Shown in pieces: positions 6,522 to 12,860 of a stretch of 16,400 nt of DNA. Both the position numbers and the translations under genes were made by a program. The notes under the pieces were generated by a model. The model made no database searches. It saw nothing but the letters and a program-made list of their open reading frames with translations, and was not told where the DNA came from. The stretch is from Clostridiales bacterium UBA6330 (GTDB lineage Bacteria > Bacillota > Clostridia > Oscillospirales > CAG-272): NCBI GenBank assembly GCA_002438075.1, contig DJSQ01000057.1:8515-24914 (forward strand), read 5' to 3'. Every line of letters begins with the position of its first letter. Position 1 is the first letter of the stretch.

Positions 6522-7715
6522 TTATTTCAGATAGAATTCCTTCTTGCCCGTTACCTTGTCGCGCCAGAGCGGAGACATATTCCGCAGGTAATCCACGACT
6601 GCGGGAATCTCGCGGAGCATATCGTCCACATCCTCATCGGTGTTCGTCTCGCAGAGCGAGAGCCGCAGAGAGCCGTGCGCAATCTCGTGCGGGTGCCCGA
6701 TGGCAAGCAGAACGTGGCTCGGGTCCAGCGAGCCCGACGTGCAGGCGGAGCCGGACGACGCGCAGATGCCCTTTGCGTCCAGCAGGAGCAGCAGGCTCTC
6801 GCCCTCAATGCCCTCAAAGCAGAAGTGGACATTGCCCGGCAGACGGTTTACGGGGTCCCCGTTGAGGACCGAATGCGGAATCTTCGACAGCCCCGCAATC
6901 AGGCGGTCGCGCAGAGCCGTCAGCTTCGCGCTGTTCTCCGTCATGTGCTCGCAGGCATCGTCCAGCGCCGCCGCCATGCCCATGATGGCGGGCAGATTCT
7001 CGGTCCCCGCGCGCTTGCCTCTCTCCTGCGCGCCGCCCTCAATCAGGCTGACAAGCGGAATGCACTTGCGGCAGTAGAGCACGCCGATGCCCTTGGGTCC
7101 GTGGAACTTGTGCGCCGAGAGCGACAGCATATCGATGTTCTGCGTTGCCACATCAATCGGCAGATGTCCCGCCGCCTGCACCGCATCGGTGTGGAAAATC
7201 ACCCCCGCCTCGCGGCAGACCTTGCCGATTTCCGCAATCGGCAGAACCGACCCGATTTCGTTGTTTGCGTACATCACCGTGACAAGGCAGGTATCGGGAC
7301 GGATTGCCGCCCGCACCTGCTCCGCCGTGATGTTGCCGACCTTGCCAACGTCCAACAGTTCAATCTCAAAGCCGCGCTTCTTCAGCTTTTCCAGCGTGTG
7401 CAGAACCGCGTGGTGCTCAAAGGCGGTGGAAATGATGTGCTTCTTGCCCTTCTTCTCCCCCACTGCGGCGGCAGACAGGATTGCCTGATTGTCCGCCTCG
7501 CTTCCGCCCGAGGTGAAGGTGATTTCCCGAGGGGTACACCCCAGCCGCTTTGCAATGCGCTCGCGTGCATCGCAAAGCGCCTCGTTTGCCCGTTGCCCGA
7601 CCGAATGCAGGCTGGACGGATTTCCGTAGATGCGGTCCATATACGGCAGCATTGCCTCAATCGCAACCCGACTCATTTTCGTTGTTGCCGCATTATCCGC
7701 GTAAATCTCTCTCAT
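6522..7715 (-). CDS. iscS: Cysteine desulfurase IscS/NifS
   Basis: This pyridoxal-phosphate enzyme converts cysteine to alanine and holds the sulfur as a persulfide for IscU and MnmA. The 397-residue protein starts MREIYADNAATTKMS. It shows TSGGSEADN (68-76), the EHHAV histidine pair (101-102), HTDAVQ (175-180), the PLP lysine in SAHKFHGPKG (Lys203) and the mobile active-site loop SSGSACTSG with Cys325. This loop type places it in group I (IscS/NifS), not the SufS group. The ATG at 7715 has GGAAAGGA upstream; an 18-codon upstream extension is disfavoured. Its first 23 bases overlap the end of the kinase gene. The iscU start lies 14 bases after its stop, so the two proteins are made together. 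Confidence 0.97.
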   Translation of the reverse strand: MREIYADNAATTKMSRVAIEAMLPYMDRIYGNPSSLHSVGQRANEALCDARERIAKRLGCTPREITFTSGGSEADNQAILSAAAVGEKKGKKHIISTAFEHHAVLHTLEKLKKRGFEIELLDVGKVGNITAEQVRAAIRPDTCLVTVMYANNEIGSVLPIAEIGKVCREAGVIFHTDAVQAAGHLPIDVATQNIDMLSLSAHKFHGPKGIGVLYCRKCIPLVSLIEGGAQERGKRAGTENLPAIMGMAAALDDACEHMTENSAKLTALRDRLIAGLSKIPHSVLNGDPVNRLPGNVHFCFEGIEGESLLLLLDAKGICASSGSACTSGSLDPSHVLLAIGHPHEIAHGSLRLSLCETNTDEDVDDMLREIPAVVDYLRNMSPLWRDKVTGKKEFYLK

Positions 7716-8559
7716 GTTCGTTCCTTTCCTCGCCGAGCCGTTCCCACAGCCTCGGCAGCATTCCTTCAAAATTCACCCCGTACCAATGCGCGGGGTCTCC
7801 GATTGTGTTTTCGATACAGCCCACCGTAAAATCCGCGGCAAGCCGTGCCGCCTGCGAAACGGTCCTGCCCCGCAGGAGGGCACCCGTGAACACCGAGGCG
7901 TACACATCGCCGGTTCCGTGACAGCTCCGCTCCAGCCGCTCGTGCTCGTAGTAGTCGGTCCCGCCGTCCTGCGCGACCAGAACACCCGTCTTGCCCGCGC
8001 GGTAGCCGATTCCCGTCAGCACCACGGTCCGCTCGCCGACCGCCTCGCGGAGCGCCGCCAGCAGGTCTTGAATATCCTTCTCATCGTACCGCTCCCGATA
8101 CGGACGGTCCGCAAGCAGGCACGCCTCGGTCAGGTTCGGGAGAAGCACATCCGCCTCGCGGCAGAGCTCGCGCATTGCCGTGACGAAAACACCGTCAAAC
8201 GCGGGATACAGCCGCCCGTTGTCCGCCATTGCGGGGTCCACGATGCGCACGGCATTCGGTTGCAGACAGCTCACCATAATTGCTTTGACCTCCGCCACCT
8301 GCCGCGCGCTTCCGAGATAGCCCGTGTAGAGCGCGTCAAAGCGAATGCCCTCTTCCTCCCAGACCTTTCGGATGCCCGCCATTTCATCGGTCAGGTCCCG
8401 ATTCGTGAAGTGTCGGAAGGCGGTATGCGTGGAGAGCATCGCCGTTGGCAGGACACAGCATTCCAAACCACAGGCGGAGAGAATCGGCAGTGCAACGGTC
8501 AGCGAGCACTGCCCCACGCAGGAGATGTCCTGCACAGTCAGGACCCGTTTTTCCGCCAT
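7693..8559 (-). CDS. pdxY: Pyridoxal/pyridoxamine kinase
   Basis: This ribokinase-fold kinase phosphorylates pyridoxal or pyridoxamine to the 5'-phosphate using ATP, salvaging vitamin B6. The 288-residue protein begins VLTVQDISCVGQCSLTVALP, then LPTAMLSTHTA (37-47) and DALYTGYLGS (75-84), all typical of PdxY/PdxK. The catalytic anion-hole motif is CHGTGDVYASVF (213-224), with Asp218 as the expected base. The ATG overlaps the cysK stop by one base (TGATG), so translation is coupled, and the 3' end overlaps iscS. Placing a PLP-forming kinase between two PLP-dependent sulfur enzymes (CysK and IscS) suggests that cofactor supply is tied to cysteine flux. I am sure of the family; the pdxY symbol and the preferred vitamer are less certain. 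Confidence 0.92.
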   Translation of the reverse strand: MAEKRVLTVQDISCVGQCSLTVALPILSACGLECCVLPTAMLSTHTAFRHFTNRDLTDEMAGIRKVWEEEGIRFDALYTGYLGSARQVAEVKAIMVSCLQPNAVRIVDPAMADNGRLYPAFDGVFVTAMRELCREADVLLPNLTEACLLADRPYRERYDEKDIQDLLAALREAVGERTVVLTGIGYRAGKTGVLVAQDGGTDYYEHERLERSCHGTGDVYASVFTGALLRGRTVSQAARLAADFTVGCIENTIGDPAHWYGVNFEGMLPRLWERLGEERNEHERDLRG

Positions 8560-9491
8560 CAGTCCGCAAACAGAGGCGTGGACAGGTAGCGGTCACCCGT
8601 ATCGGGCATCAGGACCACCACGGTCTTTCCCTCGTTTTCGGGGCGCTTTGCGACCTCAATCGCCGCCCACAGCGCCGCGCCCGAGGAGATACCGACCAGC
8701 ACGCCCTCGCGTCTGCCCATCAGTCTGCCCGTTGCGAATGCGTCCTCATTCGTCACCGTGACAATCTCGTCATAAACCTTTGTGTCCAGAATTTCAGGCA
8801 CGAAGCCCGCGCCGATGCCCTGAATCTTGTGCGGTCCCGCAACGCCCGTGGACAGCACCGCCGAGCTTGCAGGCTCGACCGCCACAACCCGCACGGAGGG
8901 CTTCTTTTCCTTCAGGTATTTGCCCGTTCCCGTTACGGTTCCGCCGGTTCCGACACCCGCGACAAACACGTCAACCGCGCCGTCGGTGTCGGCATAGATT
9001 TCGGGACCCGTGGTCTCATAGTGTGCCTGCGGGTTGGAGGGGTTGACGAACTGCCCGGGGATGAAGCTGTGCGGAATCTCCTTTGCCAGCTCCTCCGCCT
9101 TTGCGATTGCGCCCTTCATGCCCTTTGCGCCCTCGGTGAGGACCAGCTCCGCGCCGTAAGCCTTCATCAGCTGTCTGCGCTCCACCGACATGGTCTCGGG
9201 CATCACAATGATAATGCGATAGCCCCGCGCGGCGGCAACCGAGGCAAGCCCGATACCCGTGTTGCCCGAGGTCGGCTCGATGATAACCGACTCCTTCGCC
9301 AGCTTCCCTGCGGCTTCCGCATCGTCAAGCATTTTCTTTGCAATCCGATCCTTGACCGACCCTGCGGGATTGAAATATTCCAGCTTTGCCAGCAGTCTTG
9401 CGCGCAGTCCGTATTCGGCTTCGATATGCGTCAGCTCCAGAAGCGGGGTATGCCCGATGAGCTGATCGGCAGAAGAATAAATGTTTGCCAT
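8559..9491 (-). CDS. cysK: Cysteine synthase (O-acetylserine sulfhydrylase)
   Basis: It makes L-cysteine from O-acetylserine and sulfide using pyridoxal phosphate. The 310-residue product has the usual length. The PLP lysine is in NPAGSVKDR (Lys47), the substrate loop TSGNTG is at 74-79, the phosphate-binding GTGGT at 181-185, and SSGAA and the C-terminal DTGDRYLST are typical of the CysK/OASS-A type. Start choice: the ATG at 9491 has AAGGAG 7 bases upstream and yields the canonical MANIYSSADQLIGHTPLLEL; longer in-frame extensions run through the promoter. It is the first gene of the sulfur operon. There is no cysE (serine acetyltransferase) in the window, so O-acetylserine must come from elsewhere. 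Confidence 0.97.
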   Translation of the reverse strand: MANIYSSADQLIGHTPLLELTHIEAEYGLRARLLAKLEYFNPAGSVKDRIAKKMLDDAEAAGKLAKESVIIEPTSGNTGIGLASVAAARGYRIIIVMPETMSVERRQLMKAYGAELVLTEGAKGMKGAIAKAEELAKEIPHSFIPGQFVNPSNPQAHYETTGPEIYADTDGAVDVFVAGVGTGGTVTGTGKYLKEKKPSVRVVAVEPASSAVLSTGVAGPHKIQGIGAGFVPEILDTKVYDEIVTVTNEDAFATGRLMGRREGVLVGISSGAALWAAIEVAKRPENEGKTVVVLMPDTGDRYLSTPLFAD

Positions 9492-9512
9492 GAGAAGTTC
9501 TCCTTTTTGTTC

Positions 9513-9531
9513 ACCTATCAAACCGATAGGT
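9513..9531. promoter_or_regulatory. Perfect palindromic operator in the cysK leader (predicted Rrf2/IscR site)
   Basis: The plus strand reads ACCTATC, five bases, then GATAGGT: two perfect 7-base arms. The site lies directly downstream of the predicted transcription start and 21 bases before the cysK ATG, where a bound repressor would block transcription. It has the same 7-5-7 layout and ACCTAYY core as the site at 9558-9576. Binding by the Rrf2 regulator encoded at the end of this operon is an inference. Confidence 0.75.
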
Positions 9532-9542
9532 TTTCTGTCTTT

Positions 9543-9571
9543 ATGATACCACATATTACCTACTTTGTCAA
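9543..9571 (-). promoter_or_regulatory. Promoter of the cysK operon
   Basis: On the minus strand, the -35 box TTGACA (9566-9571, full consensus) and the -10 box TATCAT (9543-9548) are 17 bases apart. Transcription should start near 9535-9537, leaving a short leader of about 45 bases, too short for a T-box or S-box riboswitch. The -35 box is inside the palindrome at 9558-9576. Confidence 0.85.
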
Positions 9572-9576
9572 TAGGT
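9558..9576. promoter_or_regulatory. Palindromic operator over the cysK -35 box (predicted Rrf2/IscR site)
   Basis: The plus strand reads ACCTACT, five bases, then AATAGGT; the arms match at six of seven positions. It completely covers the -35 box of the cysK promoter. Its centre is 45 bases from that of the downstream palindrome, roughly four helical turns, so two dimers could sit on related faces. The identical architecture makes it likely that one regulator recognises both. Confidence 0.72.
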
Positions 9577-9659
9577 TTTTGAAAATTTCTTTCGGAAAAC
9601 GTATTTTCGGGCGAAAAAGTCCCGTTTCGGGCGATTTTGGGGGCTTTGGATTGCAAAAA

Positions 9660-9684
9660 GGAAGCACCCACGAGGGGTGCTTCC
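9660..9684 (-). terminator. Intrinsic terminator of the envelope-protein operon
   Basis: A perfect 10-bp stem (GGAAGCACCC and GGGTGCTTCC) closes a 5-base loop and is followed on the minus strand by TTTTTGC. It lies 25 bases after the stop of the 88-residue lipoprotein gene. A T-run also exists on the opposite side (9689-9694), so it may work in both directions. Confidence 0.88.
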
Positions 9685-9709
9685 GAGCTTTTTTGCAGTT
9701 TAACTCCAT

Positions 9710-9976
9710 TCAATAGAAGTCGGTCCAACCGTCATCGGTGTCGTGCGTGCCGTCCCCGGGCTCCAATTTCCCCGGCTCCTGCGGGGCTTTGGAGGCTCCC
9801 GTTTTCTCGGACTTTGGCGGGTCTGCGGGCTTGGTGACAGCCGCAGTCGCGGTGGTGGAGACGGGCTTGGTTTCGGTCCCGCCCTCCTCCCCGTTCGAGC
9901 CGCAGGCAACCAGCGCCAAGCAAACCGCAAGCAGGAGTGCCGCCAACGCGAATATCCGTTTCCGCTTATTCTTCAT
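9710..9976 (-). CDS. Small secreted lipoprotein, function unknown
   Basis: This 88-residue protein has a basic start (MKNKRKR), a hydrophobic stretch and the lipobox LVAC, so it should be processed at Cys25 and tethered to the membrane. The mature part is low-complexity: Gly/Glu first, then Thr/Ala/Pro/Lys, ending in an acidic stretch that finishes DDGWTDFY. I recognise no domain. The ATG has GAGGA 6-9 bases upstream, and its first 11 bases overlap the end of the preceding 50-residue peptide gene, so the two are probably translated together. The GWTD near the C-terminus also occurs near the C-terminus of that peptide, in different codons. Confidence 0.82.
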   Translation of the reverse strand: MKNKRKRIFALAALLLAVCLALVACGSNGEEGGTETKPVSTTATAAVTKPADPPKSEKTGASKAPQEPGKLEPGDGTHDTDDGWTDFY

Positions 9977-10118
9977 TGAGATTCCTCACCATATCCGTCC
10001 AGCCGCTCGGCATTGCGATGCCATAATCTCCGTCCCCCAGCGACAGGGTTGATGCCGTGAGAATGTCCTCGCAGGAAAGCGGGACAAGCATCCCTTCGGG
10101 CTTCCGATACTGTTTCAT
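9966..10118 (-). CDS. 50-residue peptide of unknown function
   Basis: The product starts MKQYRKPEGMLVPLSCEDI and ends SGWTDMVRNLNEE. It has no signal peptide or membrane span. The layout (short basic start with K.Y.KPE, then hydrophobic residues, then EDILTAS, then Gly/Asp-rich) resembles short, mostly unannotated proteins that I recall next to surface-protein genes in Clostridia; this is recollection, not a search. The ATG at 10118 has AAAGGAGAG upstream and is preferred over an in-frame ATG at 10151, which would overlap the beta-helix gene. It starts 20 bases after the beta-helix stop and overlaps the lipoprotein gene by 11 bases. Hypotheses include an accessory or signalling peptide, but none can be supported here. 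Confidence 0.72.
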   Translation of the reverse strand: MKQYRKPEGMLVPLSCEDILTASTLSLGDGDYGIAMPSGWTDMVRNLNEE

Positions 10119-10138
10119 TTCAGCCACTCTCCTTTCGG

Positions 10139-12805
10139 TCATGTTGCGCAAGCATCCACGATGCTTTGCAGATAAGGACTGTCATTTCCTGCCGCAATCG
10201 CGTCACGCGCGACCTCCAGCATGGAGCGGGAATGGTCCTCTTCGTTGTACGAGGTCAGGAAGGTCTCCCCGCTCGCACTGTTCTCGTAGGTCAGGGTGAT
10301 ATACGAGACAATCGACAGCTTCATTTCGTACTGCTCCTTCGTGGTCATGCCGTAGAGACAAGCATAGAACAGGTTTGCGCCGTCCTCGTCGTTCGTGACC
10401 GCAAAGTCACCGCAGACAATCTTCACGGTGCTGCCCTCGACCAGTCTTTCCAGCTTGGTCGGGTCAAACGCGCCCTGCTGATGCTTGTTGACAATCGCGG
10501 TCGGCGCGATGTAGGAGCCGAATTCGATATTCACGCCGCAGGACTTCAACAGCTCGTAGACCTCATGCGAAATCGCCGTGCGGAAACGGATGCCCGCAGG
10601 GTCGGCAGTCCGAACCGACGCGCCCGCCAGCACCTCAAATGCGAGGTCCTCAAGATAAATGATGTTCAACTTTGCGTCCGCAGTCACGGTATCCAGCTTA
10701 ACATCGGGATTGGGCTTATACAGCTTATTCTCGATAATCATTCCGACAACCGTTGAAGTAAAGCCCGTGGGATAGTACGCGCCCTGATCGACAGCCGTTT
10801 TGCTGACCTTCCACGTTGCGTGGTTGTCGTTGATTGCGAGCTCGGCAAAGCCGCCGTTTACAAAGCGGTTTTCCTTAACCGTTCCGCTCGGAGCAAGCTC
10901 CAGCGTGGTCCCCTCCTCCGCGTTAACGGTCAAGCTCACCTGCGAATTCTCTGTAGTCAGCGCCGATTCAAACAGAGTGTTCGGAACATTCGCGCCGCCG
11001 TTGTTTGCCGCAACCAGCTTTGCACCGTTTTTCAGCTCCACAGTCAGGGCTTTTTCCAAGTCACCCGCAATTTTGAACATTGCGCCGTTGGACGAACCGC
11101 CGCCTTCCGTTGTAAAGGTGCTGTTGTCAATCACCAGCTTGGTGTTGCTCACCGCGCTGTTTTTATTATTGGTGTCGTTAATCAACATCAGGTCATCCGC
11201 TCCGGTTTTGGTAACGGTGGAATCCTTAACGGTAACGGTCAGAAGTCCGTCACCGCCCGTTGCGCCCTCCGCCGTGCTGACCTGCCGCTTAAAGACCAGC
11301 TTTGCGGAGGTGATTGTGCACCCCTCCAAAGTCAGGGATGGGGTTGCCGTTCCCGAGGTTCTGATAACAATCGCCGCGCCCGTTGTATTGTTCAACGTCA
11401 GATTTCGCACCGTCACAGTGCTGTCGATAAAGGTCAGCAGACCGTCAACACCGCCCGTCAGCTTCTTGCCGTTGCCGTTGAGCACAAAGGTCTTGCCGTT
11501 CGCGGAAAGCGCCGTTGCGCCCTGCGAAACATCCTGAATCAAGGTAATGGTGGCTCCGCCATCTGCTTTTCCGATTGCCTCTGCCAGCGTGGTATAGTAG
11601 GTATCGCCCTCGTTTCCGATACGGCAGACATAGCCCTTTGTGATGGCTTCCGCATCGGTCATTTCGGCTTGAACCTGTAGCTTCATTGTAATCCCGTTGG
11701 TGGCATCCAGATTTGTCGGAAGCTTGGGCCAACTATCACAGCTCAGATTTGCAGGCATTGCATAAAACACATCATTGATCATCCAGCCAATCTGGTCCTT
11801 TGTGGGATTAAAGGCGGGATAATACGGGGTCTTTGCATAGGATTCCTTGCTGATTTTCCATGTTGCACCCATGTCGTTCAAGGTCGCGGTTTTCACGCCC
11901 TGTGTCGGCTTACCGTTTGCGTCACTGAATCCCATGAAGCTGTTATACTTCACAGCCGTATTTGCGCCCTGCGCCAGCTCCAGCACCGCAGTTGCATCCA
12001 GATTTACTTTCAGAACCGTATTTGCCGTTCCGCGTCCGTAAAACATATAGTTACCGGAGCCGCAGGAAGCCGAAGTATCGGTTCCGTTTGCGCAGACCAG
12101 ATGTCCGCCGTTTATCACATTGACGGTTACGTTCTTTTCGGGAGCTTCCGCTTTATTTCCGTTAATCATAAACAGCGCCGGATTGTTTGTCGCACCGTTG
12201 CTCTTTTTCACGGTACTGTTGTCAACCGTGACCTCAAGATTGACTCCGCCGCCGTTGCTGTCGTTAACCAAGATGGTATCATTTGTTCCGATGGTGTTTA
12301 CCGACGTTCCGTTCTGTAATTTCAGAACCTGTTTTCCGGTCTTGTTGTAGGCTTGGCTCTTGAACGCCAGACTCTCGGAAGTCACGGTGCAGTTGTCCAG
12401 AACCAGCGACAGCGCCGCGCCGTCCCTGACATTGTTCTCGGTCTCAACCCGAATCACGAACGCCGCGTCCGTGCCGCCCGTGTAGGTCAGCGTCAGGTCC
12501 TTGATGGTAACATGAGCATCATGAACCACAAACGGGTTTGCGGTTCCCGTAAAGGTCTCGTTTTTTCCGTTTCCTTTTAGCGTAATCGTTTTCCCGCTGA
12601 TCTTGATGGATTCCGAGCTGTCAAAATCCCGCAGCACCTCCACCGTGCCGCCGTCCGGGGCCGCGTCGATCGCCTCTTTCAGGGTTGCGTACCCAGTCTC
12701 CCCGACCTTTGCCACATCGCCTTCCTCGGCGATGGCATAGACGGGAATCATGGAGATCAACAGGCACAGGGTCAGCAGAACGCTCAGCAGTCTGATCTTT
12801 TTCAT
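10139..12805 (-). CDS. Secreted beta-helix protein with two tandem repeats
   Basis: The 888-residue protein has a signal peptide (1-26, cleavage after YAIA). Two homologous units follow, about 35-355 and 394-705. Each starts with a Y.TL.EAI..A..G.T core typical of pectate-lyase-like right-handed beta-helices, continues through GKT..L.GNGK, DLTL and NST strand repeats, and ends in ATWK.SK...YYP. The composition is Asn, Thr, Gly and Val rich. A C-terminal domain (about 721-888; LAGASVRTADPAGIRFRT, GSYIAPTAIV) resembles one I recall at the ends of clostridial surface proteins. No catalytic residues of a polysaccharide lyase are obvious, so a binding or adhesive role is as likely as hydrolysis. 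GAGGAGGAAA precedes the ATG. By eye the gene is somewhat less GC-rich than its neighbours. Confidence 0.88.
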   Translation of the reverse strand: MKKIRLLSVLLTLCLLISMIPVYAIAEEGDVAKVGETGYATLKEAIDAAPDGGTVEVLRDFDSSESIKISGKTITLKGNGKNETFTGTANPFVVHDAHVTIKDLTLTYTGGTDAAFVIRVETENNVRDGAALSLVLDNCTVTSESLAFKSQAYNKTGKQVLKLQNGTSVNTIGTNDTILVNDSNGGGVNLEVTVDNSTVKKSNGATNNPALFMINGNKAEAPEKNVTVNVINGGHLVCANGTDTSASCGSGNYMFYGRGTANTVLKVNLDATAVLELAQGANTAVKYNSFMGFSDANGKPTQGVKTATLNDMGATWKISKESYAKTPYYPAFNPTKDQIGWMINDVFYAMPANLSCDSWPKLPTNLDATNGITMKLQVQAEMTDAEAITKGYVCRIGNEGDTYYTTLAEAIGKADGGATITLIQDVSQGATALSANGKTFVLNGNGKKLTGGVDGLLTFIDSTVTVRNLTLNNTTGAAIVIRTSGTATPSLTLEGCTITSAKLVFKRQVSTAEGATGGDGLLTVTVKDSTVTKTGADDLMLINDTNNKNSAVSNTKLVIDNSTFTTEGGGSSNGAMFKIAGDLEKALTVELKNGAKLVAANNGGANVPNTLFESALTTENSQVSLTVNAEEGTTLELAPSGTVKENRFVNGGFAELAINDNHATWKVSKTAVDQGAYYPTGFTSTVVGMIIENKLYKPNPDVKLDTVTADAKLNIIYLEDLAFEVLAGASVRTADPAGIRFRTAISHEVYELLKSCGVNIEFGSYIAPTAIVNKHQQGAFDPTKLERLVEGSTVKIVCGDFAVTNDEDGANLFYACLYGMTTKEQYEMKLSIVSYITLTYENSASGETFLTSYNEEDHSRSMLEVARDAIAAGNDSPYLQSIVDACAT

Positions 12806-12860
12806 AGGAATTTCCTCCTCAAATATATTTTGCGGTCCGCGCCGCTTGGGTCCGTAGTCG

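Noticed and set aside
9492..9709. T-box or SAM riboswitch ahead of cysK
   Set aside because: The predicted leader is only about 45 bases and its symmetric element fits a DNA operator; no stem-antiterminator structure or T-box motif is visible.
8559..9728. Longer cysK reading frame starting about 79 codons upstream
   Set aside because: The extension runs through the promoter, both palindromes and the ribosome binding site, and the canonical CysK start is at 9491.
9966..10118. RiPP precursor peptide with a modification cluster
   Set aside because: No radical SAM, lanthionine, YcaO or peptidase-transporter gene is present nearby; a small acidic or Gly-rich peptide alone does not support it.
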